Positions 39,574 to 47,668 of a stretch of DNA of 64,000 nucleotides are shown in pieces. The DNA comes from CAKSFT01 sp045544615 (lineage in GTDB: Bacteria > Bacillota > Clostridia > UBA1381). The stretch's first letter is position 1, and each line of letters begins with the position of its first letter. Under the pieces are notes generated by a model that saw only the letters and a program-made list of their open reading frames with translations, was not told the origin of the DNA and did not search any database. The DNA is taken from NCBI GenBank assembly GCA_045544615.1, contig JAZPZI010000039.1:124001-188000 (forward strand), in the 5' to 3' direction. A program made the position numbers and the translations under genes.

Positions 39574-40326
39574 ATGGGTAAATATGTTATTGCAGGTAAC
39601 TGGAAAATGAACAAGCTCCCAAGCGAAACATACGCTTTCGTTAAGGAGATTGAAGCAGCAACAAAGGGCGCAAGCTGTGAGGTTGTTTGCTGTACACCAT
39701 ATGTATGCTTGACAGAAGCTGTTAAGGCTGCAGAGGGCACACACGTTAAAATCGGTGCTGAAAACCTTCACTTCGAAGACAAGGGTGCATTTACTGGCGA
39801 AGTAAGTGCTGATATGTTGAAGGATTTGGGCGTTGAATATGTTATCATCGGTCACTCAGAGAGAAGACAGTACTTCGCTGAAACTGACGAAACTGTAAAC
39901 TTAAAGACAAAGAAGGCACTCGAGAAGGGACTTATCCCGATCGTTTGTGTTGGTGAGAGCCTCGAAGAAAGAGAAGCAGGCATCACAATGGACCTTATCG
40001 CTATTCAGATCAAGAAGGCATTTGCAGGAATCGCAGCTGACGATGCAAAGAAGGTTGTTATTGCATACGAACCAATCTGGGCTATCGGAACAGGCAAGAC
40101 AGCAACTGCTGAACAGGCTGAAGAAGTTTGTAAGGGTATCAGAGAAATCTATGCAGAGCTTTACTGCCCTAACTGTGCAAAGGAAGTTACAATCCAGTAC
40201 GGCGGCAGCATGAACGATGCAAATGCAGCTGAGCTTTTGGCAAAGCCAAACATTGATGGCGGTCTTATCGGCGGTGCATCACTCGTTGCAGAAAAGTTTG
40301 CTCCAATCGTTGCAGCAGCAAAATAA
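39574..40326 (+). CDS. tpiA: triosephosphate isomerase
   Basis: Interconverts dihydroxyacetone phosphate and glyceraldehyde 3-phosphate. The 250-residue TIM barrel has AGNWKMNK with the catalytic Lys, GHSERRQYF with the catalytic His, AYEPIWAIGTGKTAT with the catalytic Glu, and the phosphate loop YGGSMNDANA and GGLIGGASL. RBS AAGGAG, 26 bases after pgk. Confidence 0.98.
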   Translation: MGKYVIAGNWKMNKLPSETYAFVKEIEAATKGASCEVVCCTPYVCLTEAVKAAEGTHVKIGAENLHFEDKGAFTGEVSADMLKDLGVEYVIIGHSERRQYFAETDETVNLKTKKALEKGLIPIVCVGESLEEREAGITMDLIAIQIKKAFAGIAADDAKKVVIAYEPIWAIGTGKTATAEQAEEVCKGIREIYAELYCPNCAKEVTIQYGGSMNDANAAELLAKPNIDGGLIGGASLVAEKFAPIVAAAK

Positions 40327-40383
40327 TTTCTAAAGGGCGAGTTATTCGCCCTTTAATTTCGTAAAAAAGAAAGGAAACAAATT

Positions 40384-41931
40384 ATGGCAAAGAATCCAAT
40401 AGCTCTTATTATATTAGACGGATACGGCCTCAATGATTCTGTTGAGGGCAATGCTATCAAGGAGGCAAAGCAGCCGAATCTTGACAGCTACTTCGCAGAC
40501 TACCCGAACACCACTCTTTTTGCAAGTGGTATGAGCGTTGGCCTGCCTGACGGTCAGATGGGTAACTCGGAGGTTGGCCACACAAATATCGGTGCCGGCA
40601 GAGTTGTATATCAGGAGCTTACAAGAATTACAAAGTCAATCGACGACGGTGACTTTTTCGAAAATGATGTATTGAAGAATGCTTGCGAAAACTGCAAGAA
40701 GAACGATTCTGCAATCCACTTTATCGGTTTGTTGTCTGACGGTGGTGTTCACAGTCATATCGGACATCTTTTCGGACTTATCGATATGGCAAAGAAAAAC
40801 GGCCTTGAAAAGGTTTACATCCACTGTGTTATGGACGGCCGTGACGTTTCTCCGACATCTGGTGCAGGATTTATCGAAGATTTGCAGAAAAAGCTTGATG
40901 CTGCAGGCGTTGGTGAGATTGCAACTGTTATGGGCAGATACTATGCAATGGACAGAGACAACAACTGGAACAGAGTTGTAAAGGCATATGATGCTATGGT
41001 AAAGGGCGAGGGTGCACTGACCGATAACCCTGTAGCATCGGTTTTGAAGTCATATGAAACAAAGGACGAAAACGAAAGCCTTTTGACAGACGAGTTCATT
41101 CTTCCTATGGTTGTTACTAAGAACGGCGCACCTGTTGGCAAGATTTCAGCAAATGACTCGGTTATCTGCTTTAACTTCAGACCTGACCGTGCAAGAGAAA
41201 TCACTCGTTCATTTGTTGACCCTGAATTTACAGGCTTTGAGCGTGAACTTATGCCGCTTTGCTATGTATGTATGACACAGTACGATGCAAGTATGCCGAA
41301 TGTTGAGGTTGCATTCAAGCCCCAGACACTTACAAACACATTCGGTGAATATATCTCGAAAAAGGGCTTGAAGCAGCTCAGAATCGCAGAAACCGAGAAG
41401 TACGCTCACGTTACATTCTTCTTTAACGGCGGCGTTGAGGCGGTATATGACGGTGAGGACAGAAAGCTTATCGCATCACCAAAGGTTGCAACATACGATA
41501 TGCAGCCTGAAATGAGTGCTTACCCTGTTGCAGACGCTTGCGTTGAGTTGATTGAAAGCGACAAGTATGACTGTATTATCCTGAATTTCGCAAACTGCGA
41601 CATGGTTGGTCATACAGGTGTATTTGAAGCAGCGGTTAAGGCTGTTGAGGCGGTTGATGAATGCCTCGGCAGAGTTGTTTCAGCACTTATGAAGAAAAAT
41701 GCTAAAATCCTTATCACTGCTGACCACGGCAACGCTGACTGCCTGGTTGACCCTGAAACAAAGGAAAGCTTTACTGCACACACAACAAACCCTGTTCCGC
41801 TTATCGTAATCGGTGCAGGCGATGTTAAGCTCGAAAGAGGTAAGCTTGCAGACCTTGCGCCTACAATGCTCGACCTTATGGGCCTTGATAAGCCTGAAGA
41901 AATGACAGGAAACAGCTTGATTGTAAAATAA
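40384..41931 (+). CDS. gpmI: 2,3-bisphosphoglycerate-independent phosphoglycerate mutase
   Basis: Interconverts 3- and 2-phosphoglycerate using two Mn ions. The 515-residue enzyme has LIILDGYGLND, the phosphoserine site in PDGQMGNSEVGHTNIG, the domain with HCVMDGRDVSPTS, FNFRPDRAREITR, and the metal residues in NFANCDMVGHTG and ITADHGNAD. RBS AAAGGAA, ATG at 40384. Last gene of the operon, with a terminator ten bases downstream. Confidence 0.98.
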   Translation: MAKNPIALIILDGYGLNDSVEGNAIKEAKQPNLDSYFADYPNTTLFASGMSVGLPDGQMGNSEVGHTNIGAGRVVYQELTRITKSIDDGDFFENDVLKNACENCKKNDSAIHFIGLLSDGGVHSHIGHLFGLIDMAKKNGLEKVYIHCVMDGRDVSPTSGAGFIEDLQKKLDAAGVGEIATVMGRYYAMDRDNNWNRVVKAYDAMVKGEGALTDNPVASVLKSYETKDENESLLTDEFILPMVVTKNGAPVGKISANDSVICFNFRPDRAREITRSFVDPEFTGFERELMPLCYVCMTQYDASMPNVEVAFKPQTLTNTFGEYISKKGLKQLRIAETEKYAHVTFFFNGGVEAVYDGEDRKLIASPKVATYDMQPEMSAYPVADACVELIESDKYDCIILNFANCDMVGHTGVFEAAVKAVEAVDECLGRVVSALMKKNAKILITADHGNADCLVDPETKESFTAHTTNPVPLIVIGAGDVKLERGKLADLAPTMLDLMGLDKPEEMTGNSLIVK

Positions 41932-41941
41932 GAGAAAAATG

Positions 41942-41972
41942 AAAAAGACCTATGAATTTCATAGGTCTTTTT
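41942..41972. terminator. bidirectional terminator
   Basis: AAAAAGACCTATGAA-tt-TCATAGGTCTTTTT between gpmI and the converging stalk-domain gene. Confidence 0.88.
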
Positions 41973-41979
41973 GTGTTGG

Positions 41980-42711
41980 TTAGTTTAAGCTAAACCAAAT
42001 TCCATTTGAACCATTATAGTCTAAACCGTATGCAAGTTTCGGATTTGGATCGTCTTTCTTTACTTGTACGGTTATATATCCCTCTGTGCTTGCACCTTCA
42101 TATAAACTTGCAGAAAGTTCGGGGTCGGGTTCAACGACGGAAGCATATTCCATTTCTTCGTTAGTTGAACTGAATGCGGTAAAACCGTATGAATTTGCAT
42201 CAATAGAAAAGTCAGATTTTGTGTTCATTACAGTAAATCCGATTTTCACCAAAATATATTCATATCCATCCTTTGCAGGAGAGTTAAACATATTTGCATC
42301 CTTGATTTTTTGCCAAGCTTTTTCGCCACGAATAACTTCCTGAACTGAAATGTTAACGGTATAGTTATCCGTTTCAAGCCAGTCGCTTGTTTTTGTGTAG
42401 GTTTGAGATGTTCCTATTGGCGCAGGATTTGTTCTAGAATAGGTTTTTTGTTCAGCTACAGGAATGGTTGTTCCAACCTCTGCCTGTTTGAGCTCTGCAT
42501 TCCATTCAACGGGAACACCTAAAGCATCACCCATAGCACGAAGAGGAAGATATGTTCTTCCTTCAACAACTAATGGCGGTGGGTCGGAAGTGAATTCTTT
42601 CCCATTTACCAAAACCTTAAAACCTGCCTGATGTGCTGTATAAGTGGCAGCAAAAGCGATAGTGCTTGAAATTAGTAAGCCTACAGTAACACCCGAAATA
42701 AATCTTTTCAT
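41980..42711 (-). CDS. exported copper amine oxidase-like stalk domain protein
   Basis: A 243-residue exported protein. The signal peptide is MKRFISGVTVGLLISSTIAF followed by AATYTA. Residues about 33-80 form a copper-amine-oxidase N1-like domain (KVLVNGKEF, GRTYLPLRAMGDALGVPVEW), a common wall-associated module in Clostridia that does not bind copper. The C-terminal half (about 115-243) looks like a DUF4352 or telokin-like Ig domain (GYEYILVKIGFTVMNT). The ATG at 42711 lies nine bases after AAAGG. It is divergent from an XRE regulator and shares a palindromic promoter region with it. Confidence 0.75.
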   Translation of the reverse strand: MKRFISGVTVGLLISSTIAFAATYTAHQAGFKVLVNGKEFTSDPPPLVVEGRTYLPLRAMGDALGVPVEWNAELKQAEVGTTIPVAEQKTYSRTNPAPIGTSQTYTKTSDWLETDNYTVNISVQEVIRGEKAWQKIKDANMFNSPAKDGYEYILVKIGFTVMNTKSDFSIDANSYGFTAFSSTNEEMEYASVVEPDPELSASLYEGASTEGYITVQVKKDDPNPKLAYGLDYNGSNGIWFSLN

Positions 42712-42740
42712 AATCATCAACCTTTCATAAAACATTATAA

Positions 42741-42792
42741 ATATCCCTGATTGGGATATTTTTATTATACCTCTTTGGTATAATAAAGTCAA
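42741..42792 (-). promoter_or_regulatory. divergent promoter region with two palindromes
   Basis: Minus strand promoter: -35 TTGACT (42787-42792), 17-base spacer, -10 TATAAT (42764-42769). A perfect inverted repeat, TTATTATACC-tctt-t-GGTATAATAA (42762-42786), fills the space from -10 to -35 and supplies a TATAAT for each direction. A second palindrome, ATATCCC-tgatt-GGGATAT, is at 42741-42759. Both are good operator candidates for the adjacent XRE protein. Confidence 0.65.
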
Positions 42793-42805
42793 GAGGTTTT
42801 TTGTT

Positions 42806-43003
42806 ATGAGATTAAAAGATTTGAGAAAAGAGAAAAATTTAACACAGTTAAAGTTGGCGATGGAACTTAATATGTCGCAAAATACAATAAGCCGGTATGA
42901 AACAGGGGAGAGAGAAGCAGGATATAACGAGCTTATGAAAATTGCGGATTATTTTGATGTTTCCATTGACTATCTTTTAGAGCGGACAGATAAAAGGAAA
43001 TGA
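42806..43003 (+). CDS. small XRE-family transcriptional regulator
   Basis: A 65-residue Cro/CI-type protein made almost wholly of one helix-turn-helix domain: LRKEKNLTQLKLAMELNMSQ, then NTISRYETGEREAGYNELMK, and the usual end FDVSIDYLLERTDK. RBS AAGAGG, ATG at 42806. It is divergent from the stalk-domain gene and probably represses it and itself. The gene at 43855 is a paralogue that carries the same 31-bp terminator. Confidence 0.88.
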   Translation: MRLKDLRKEKNLTQLKLAMELNMSQNTISRYETGEREAGYNELMKIADYFDVSIDYLLERTDKRK

Positions 43004-43034
43004 AAAGACCACCCATCGGGTGGTCTTTTTGTGT
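43004..43034. terminator. terminator, left copy of a 31-bp repeat
   Basis: AAAGACCACCC-at-CGGGTGGTCTTTTT. The full 31 bases recur at 44073-44103. It also sits at the end of the converging SLOG gene. Confidence 0.88.
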
Positions 43035-43036
43035 GG

Positions 43037-43474
43037 TCAATTCACAAGAATTATTTTTCGATTTTCTTTTTCTGCATATTTCATCATGGAATGTGCACCG
43101 CCATAATCTTTATAGATATAGCATAACACAGTATCTGAACTATCTGCCATCCATTTATTCCGCTCGGTTATCTGTCGTTTATAGTGAATATTCTCTAAAT
43201 CTGGAACGATTATTTCGTCAAAAAGTAGCTTTAAATTCTCAAGATGTGGGTTGTATCTATACAGAATAAGGCAGAGCCTGATATGCGGATGCTCTTTTTT
43301 TAATTGGCGGACGGTTTTTTCACATAAATTATCAAATTCACCCATGCCACCGCTGTAGAAGGTGGTATATCCTTGGTTTTCAATCAAATCGGACAGTATT
43401 TTATAAACTCTTTCCTCGAGATTTTTTGTGATAATTGTTCTGTGACCGCAAAATGAACATATTTTTTCCTGCAT
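43037..43474 (-). CDS. SLOG-like (DUF1273/YpsA-type) nucleotide-binding fold protein
   Basis: A 145-residue protein. The opening CSFCGHRTI, followed by a GGMGEFDNLCEKTVRQLKKE segment and IRLCLILYRYNP, fits the SLOG superfamily (YpsA/DUF1273), thought to bind nucleotide-derived ligands. The end has SDTVLCYIYKDYGGAHSMMK, with the Gly-Gly turn of these folds. Function is unknown; SLOG proteins are often sensors or effectors in conflict systems, but no effector partner is seen. It lies in a regulator patch flanked by 31-bp repeats, on the opposite strand to its neighbours. Confidence 0.7.
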   Translation of the reverse strand: MQEKICSFCGHRTIITKNLEERVYKILSDLIENQGYTTFYSGGMGEFDNLCEKTVRQLKKEHPHIRLCLILYRYNPHLENLKLLFDEIIVPDLENIHYKRQITERNKWMADSSDTVLCYIYKDYGGAHSMMKYAEKENRKIILVN

Positions 43475-43595
43475 AAATATTCGCCTCCCAAGTCATCATA
43501 ACATATAAAAAGTCAAAAACAACTCAAAAGAGGTAAGTTTTTCAACTCAAAAAAGTTAAAATTTAATTATCTCATACTGAATGGAGGTAATTGGA

Positions 43596-43838
43596 TTGAA
43601 TATAGGTGAGGCAGTAAGATTGCGAATTCTGGAGCTTTGTAAGGAAAAAGGTATAACTGTTAATAAGCTTGCTACTGTGAGCGGAATCACACAATCTACA
43701 TTGAGCAATATTGTCGGTGGAAGAAATAACAGCACAACTATTTCGACAATAAAAAAGATATGCGATGGTTTGGAAATTTCGGTTATTGATTTTTTCGAAT
43801 CTGATTTATTCAAGAATCTGGAACAGGAAATAAAATAA
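43596..43838 (+). CDS. XRE-family transcriptional regulator
   Basis: An 80-residue helix-turn-helix protein: ITVNKLATVSGITQSTLSNI, then a short basic-polar stretch and ISVIDFFESDLF. The start is placed at TTG 43596, eight bases after GGAGG; the ATG at 43581 would begin inside the RBS. The next regulator follows after 16 bases, so they are co-transcribed. Direct repeats (CAACTCAAAA, near 43521 and 43544) upstream may be operator sites. Confidence 0.83.
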   Translation: MNIGEAVRLRILELCKEKGITVNKLATVSGITQSTLSNIVGGRNNSTTISTIKKICDGLEISVIDFFESDLFKNLEQEIK

Positions 43839-43854
43839 TAAGGTTAAATTAAAA

Positions 43855-44073
43855 ATGAACAGATTAAAGAGTTTAAGAAAAGAGAGAGGTTATTCTCAAA
43901 TCAAAATGCAGATGCTTACCGGAATTGACCAAAGCGATTACTCCAAAATTGAAACGGGGAAACGGTATCTTACATTTGAACAATGCAAAAGAATAGCAAC
44001 GGTTTTAAATACCAGCATGGATTATCTTGCGGGACTTACCGATGTCAAAGAACCTTATCCAAGGAAAAAATAA
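43855..44073 (+). CDS. small XRE-family transcriptional regulator
   Basis: A 72-residue Cro/CI-type protein: LKSLRKERGYSQIKMQMLTG, DQSDYSKIETGKRYLTFEQC and TSMDYLAGLTD. It resembles the protein at 42806 in layout (same opening RLK.LRKE and SxDYLxxxTD ending) and ends at an identical terminator, so a duplication is likely. No strong RBS is visible (AAGGTT 13 bases upstream); coupling to the preceding gene is possible. Confidence 0.83.
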   Translation: MNRLKSLRKERGYSQIKMQMLTGIDQSDYSKIETGKRYLTFEQCKRIATVLNTSMDYLAGLTDVKEPYPRKK

Positions 44074-44103
44074 AAGACCACCCATCGGGTGGTCTTTTTG
44101 TGT
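44073..44103 (+). terminator. terminator, right copy of the 31-bp repeat
   Basis: Identical to 43004-43034, starting in the stop codon of the XRE gene. Confidence 0.88.
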
Positions 44104-44152
44104 TCAGAACGGGCGACTGCATGATATCGCCCCGACTTGTTAATTTTTAAAT

Positions 44153-44208
44153 TGTAGGGTCGAACCTATGTGTTCGACCGCGGAATGACACATAGGTCAT
44201 TCCCTACA
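44153..44208. repeat. TGTAGGG-type palindromic repeat
   Basis: The outer arms TGTAGGG...CCCTACA enclose two hairpins: GTCGAAC...GTTCGAC, and GAATGACC/TATGTGTC-type arms around CACATAGGTCATTC. I recall similar TGTAGGG elements in many gut Firmicutes. Shorter relatives are at 20359 and 37011. It could also end the GGGtGRT transcript. Confidence 0.6.
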
Positions 44209-44214
44209 AAACCT

Positions 44215-45216
44215 TTATTTCTTCATTGCCTCTTCAATAGCAACTGCACAAGCAACTGTCATACCAACCATTGGGTTGTTACCTGCACCGATCAAGCCCA
44301 TCATTTCAACGTGAGCCGGAACTGATGAAGAACCTGCGAACTGTGCATCTGAGTGCATTCTGCCCATTGTATCTGTCATACCGTATGAAGCAGGACCTGC
44401 AGCCATGTTATCAGGGTGAAGTGTACGTCCTGTACCACCGCCTGATGCAACTGAGAAATACTTCTTACCCTGCTCGATACATTCCTTCTTGTATGTACCT
44501 GCAACCGGGTGCTGGAAACGTGTTGGGTTTGTTGAGTTACCTGTGATAGATACGTCAACGCCTTCGAGGTGCATGATTGCAACACCTTCACGAACATCGT
44601 CTGCACCGTAGCAACGAACCTTTGAACGTTCGCCCTTTGAGTAAGCAGTTTCCTTTACAACCTTAACTTCGCCTGTGTAGTAGTCAAACTGTGTCTGAAC
44701 ATAGGTAAAGCCGTTTATTCTTGAAATTACCTGAGCAGCGTCTTTTCCAAGACCGTTCAAGATAACCTTCAAATCTTCTTTTCTTGCCTTGTTGGCACTT
44801 CTTGCCAAACCGATAGCACCTTCAGCAGCAGCGAATGATTCGTGACCTGCAAGGAATGCGAAACACTTTGTTTCGTCACGCAAAAGCATTGCGCCGAGGT
44901 TACCGTGGCCGATACCAACCTTTCTGTCGTCTGCAACCGAGCCGGGGATACAGAATGACTGCAAGCCCAAACCGATTTTTTCTGCAGCGTCAGCAGCCTT
45001 TGTGCAACCGTCCTTGATTGCAATAGCACAACCTACGATGTATGCCCAACAAGCGTTTTCAAAGCATATTGGCTGAATGCTCTTAACAAGGCCGTATACA
45101 TCGATACCCTTATCGTCGCAAATCTGCTTTGCTTCTTCGATTGATGCGATGCCGTGCTTTTTGAGTTCGGCATTGATCTGATCAATTCTTCTTTCATAAC
45201 TCTCAAATAAAGCCAT
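44215..45216 (-). CDS. GGGtGRT protein, function unknown
   Basis: A 333-residue soluble protein. It carries the name-giving motif SVASGGGTGRTLHPD at about 262-276 and is otherwise Gly-, Ala- and His-rich, with several conserved-looking Cys and His (FENACWAYIVGC, VGIGHGN). The family is widespread in anaerobes but has no known function to my knowledge. It follows the NifU-like gene by 22 bases and is probably co-transcribed with it, which points to iron-sulfur or related chemistry. RBS AGGAGG, ATG at 45216. Confidence 0.85.
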   Translation of the reverse strand: MALFESYERRIDQINAELKKHGIASIEEAKQICDDKGIDVYGLVKSIQPICFENACWAYIVGCAIAIKDGCTKAADAAEKIGLGLQSFCIPGSVADDRKVGIGHGNLGAMLLRDETKCFAFLAGHESFAAAEGAIGLARSANKARKEDLKVILNGLGKDAAQVISRINGFTYVQTQFDYYTGEVKVVKETAYSKGERSKVRCYGADDVREGVAIMHLEGVDVSITGNSTNPTRFQHPVAGTYKKECIEQGKKYFSVASGGGTGRTLHPDNMAAGPASYGMTDTMGRMHSDAQFAGSSSVPAHVEMMGLIGAGNNPMVGMTVACAVAIEEAMKK

Positions 45217-45238
45217 CTTATTCTACCTCCTGTTAAGA

Positions 45239-45931
45239 TTATTCGTGTCTTGGGTCGATAAGCTTTACAGCATCTTCGACTCTGCCGTACTGTCCGCTTG
45301 CCTTTTCCAAAGCTTCGTTAGCGTCCATGCCCTTTGCAATCATTTCCATCATCTTACCGAGGTGTACGAACTTGTAACCGATAATCTGATCCTGATCGTC
45401 GATAGCAATCTTTGTTATGTAGCCTTCAGCGAGCTCCAGGTATCTTGGGCCCTTTGTGAGTGTTGCGTAGGTTGGACCAACCTGTGAACGCAAGCCCTTA
45501 CCCAAGTCCTCAAGACCTGCACCGATTGGAAGACCGTCTTCCGAGAAAGCTGTCTGTGTACGGCCATAAACAATCTGCAAGAAGAGTTCTCTCATTGCTG
45601 TGTTGATAGCATCACAAACGAGGTCTGTGTTTAGAGCTTCAAGAATTGTCTTGCCAACAAGGATTTCTGAAGCCATAGCCGCAGAGTGAGTCATACCTGA
45701 GCATCCGATTGTTTCTACCAATGCTTCCTGGATAACGCCCTCTTTGACATTTAATGTAAGCTTACAAGTACCCTGCTGTGGTGCACACCAGCCGATACCG
45801 TGTGTAAGACCTGAAATGTCTTTGATTTCTTTTGCCTGTGTCCACTTTCCTTCTTGTGGGATTGGTGCCGGGCCGTGATATACGCCCTTTGCAAGAGGAC
45901 ACATTGATTCTACTTCGCTTGAATATTTCAT
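45239..45931 (-). CDS. NifU-like iron-sulfur scaffold domain protein
   Basis: A 230-residue protein. Residues about 40-130 resemble the NifU/IscU scaffold fold: IGWCAPQQGTCKLTLNV, VETIGCSGMTHSAAMASEIL and DLVCDAINTAMRELF, with cysteines that could hold a cluster. The rest lacks other known domains. Such proteins pair with GGGtGRT proteins, as here. The client enzyme is unknown. RBS AGGAGC, ATG at 45931. Confidence 0.78.
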   Translation of the reverse strand: MKYSSEVESMCPLAKGVYHGPAPIPQEGKWTQAKEIKDISGLTHGIGWCAPQQGTCKLTLNVKEGVIQEALVETIGCSGMTHSAAMASEILVGKTILEALNTDLVCDAINTAMRELFLQIVYGRTQTAFSEDGLPIGAGLEDLGKGLRSQVGPTYATLTKGPRYLELAEGYITKIAIDDQDQIIGYKFVHLGKMMEMIAKGMDANEALEKASGQYGRVEDAVKLIDPRHE

Positions 45932-45981
45932 GTTCCTGCTCCTTTCAGAATTACATTGTTATGATTTTATCACTAAAAAAT

Positions 45982-46010
45982 ATTATACCATTAAAGTCGG
46001 TGTTATGCAA
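45982..46010 (-). promoter_or_regulatory. promoter of the NifU-like/GGGtGRT operon
   Basis: Minus strand: -35 TTGCAT (46005-46010), 17-base spacer, -10 TATAAT (45982-45987). Confidence 0.8.
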
Positions 46011-46072
46011 GTGTAAAACCCGAAAATCTTCTATTTTTTACAAAAAAACAGGGAGATTTGAGCGAATATTAT

Positions 46073-46104
46073 AAAAAACCACCCGAGCGGTGTCGGGTGG
46101 TCAG
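46073..46104 (-). terminator. terminator of dacA
   Basis: Minus strand: ACCACCCGA-caccgc-TCGGGTGGT followed by TTTTTAT. Confidence 0.85.
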
Positions 46105-46106
46105 GA

Positions 46107-47504
46107 TTACATATCATAATAATCGTCATCGTCGAATTCGTCAAGATCACGGAACTGACGGAGCTGGCGTCTTCTCATTCTGCGGCGCTGCTCTCTGCGT
46201 GAGCGTACCTTGAAGACTATAAAGGCAATCGCCAAAACGGCAACAATAACAAATGGGTCGGTTAAAATATCCCATATGCTGAACATTATGTGCAAAAGGA
46301 AGTCACGCTCTACTGCATTTCCGGCAACAAGCTTCACAGTTCCCAAAATCTCACCGTCCAAGGTGTATGTGGCCTCTCCGAGGCTTGCACCCTTTTCAAC
46401 CGGAGCGGTGATGGTTTTCTCGTTCATAGTAACCTCGAACTTGATTTTATCGGTATCGAGGTCTTTTGGCAGGAGTATCTTCAAATCCTCTGCAGGAGAG
46501 AGGGTAACTCTTACGCCGTCTTTGGCTTCACGGACTTTTGAGTCGGCAACAACATCGCCTACACCTGCTACCGTGATGTGCTTATAATTATCAAAGCCAT
46601 AGTCAAGAAGTGCACGGGAGTCGGTTACCGAATATGCACCCTCGACATTGTTTATGTTTTTACATTTCATAACCACGCTCAAAAGACGTGTTCCGTTCTT
46701 TTCAGCGGCGGAAACAAGGCAGTTTCCTGCTTCATCGGTACTTCCTGTTTTAACACCGATGCAGTATGGGAAAAGGTGATATGATGTACGGTTATTCGAA
46801 AGCATCATATTTGTATTTGAAAAATATCTTATCTGACGATACTTGTTTGTTTCGGGAATCTGATATTTTTTTGTTGAAACCATCTCGGCAAAGAGGTCAT
46901 TTTTCATTGCATATACGGTAATTGCTGCAAGATCCTCGACGGTTGTGTAGTGGTTATCGTCATGGAAACCGTGAGCGTTTGTGAAGTTGGTGTTTTTAGC
47001 ACCCAGATCTCTTGCCTTGGCGTTCAAAAGCTCTGCAAAATCCGGGAGATGACCTGATATATGTACACCAAGAACGTTTGCGGCGTCGTTTGCCGAGTGC
47101 ACAAGCAAACCGTACAAAAGCTCCCGTACCGTCAACTCCTCACCGACCAGGATACCCATGTTCGAGTGTGTACGGTCGATAGGGTCAATAGCCTCACTTG
47201 TTGCAACAACGACCTCGTCGAGGTTATCGCAACGCTCAAGTGCCAGAATGGCTGTTAAAATCTTTGTTGTACTTGCTGGGTAGATTTTCTCATCGGCATT
47301 TTTTGATGTAATAACTCTGCCTGTATCAAGGTCGCAGAGCATATAGTAGTCGGAATGAAGCGACGGGAAATCGTCATCTTCTTCGATTGCAGTTACTGTT
47401 TTTGTTGATGCTTTATCGCTATCCTTTTCGGCGTATACAGATGATGCCGGAATGATTGAGAAAATCACGGCAAAAATCAGCGCCAGGAGTTTTTGTTTTT
47501 TCAT
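46107..47504 (-). CDS. dacA: D-alanyl-D-alanine carboxypeptidase (PBP5 type)
   Basis: Removes the terminal D-Ala from peptidoglycan stems outside the cell. The 465-residue protein starts at the ATG 47504 (RBS GAGGTGG) with a signal peptide (KLLALIFAVIFSIIPASSVY). The three penicillin-binding motifs are present: ASTTKIL (SxxK), SAND (SxN) and KTGSTDEAG (KTG). A C-terminal beta domain follows. A membrane helix near residue 415 and a long Arg-rich then Asp-rich tail (RREQRRRMRRRQLRQF, then DEFDDDDYYDM) end the protein; this tail is longer than usual. Confidence 0.92.
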   Translation of the reverse strand: MKKQKLLALIFAVIFSIIPASSVYAEKDSDKASTKTVTAIEEDDDFPSLHSDYYMLCDLDTGRVITSKNADEKIYPASTTKILTAILALERCDNLDEVVVATSEAIDPIDRTHSNMGILVGEELTVRELLYGLLVHSANDAANVLGVHISGHLPDFAELLNAKARDLGAKNTNFTNAHGFHDDNHYTTVEDLAAITVYAMKNDLFAEMVSTKKYQIPETNKYRQIRYFSNTNMMLSNNRTSYHLFPYCIGVKTGSTDEAGNCLVSAAEKNGTRLLSVVMKCKNINNVEGAYSVTDSRALLDYGFDNYKHITVAGVGDVVADSKVREAKDGVRVTLSPAEDLKILLPKDLDTDKIKFEVTMNEKTITAPVEKGASLGEATYTLDGEILGTVKLVAGNAVERDFLLHIMFSIWDILTDPFVIVAVLAIAFIVFKVRSRREQRRRMRRRQLRQFRDLDEFDDDDYYDM

Positions 47505-47668
47505 ATTCCACCTCAAAAAAATGTATATCATATCTATTATACAAAAAAAATCCGAAAAAAGCAACAAAAATTCAAAAAACTATAGAAAAAATATACCAAG
47601 GTGTGTTATAATGGATATAATGGGGTGGGAGTCCCAAAGTTCTGATGTATGGAGATACATAACGGCAA

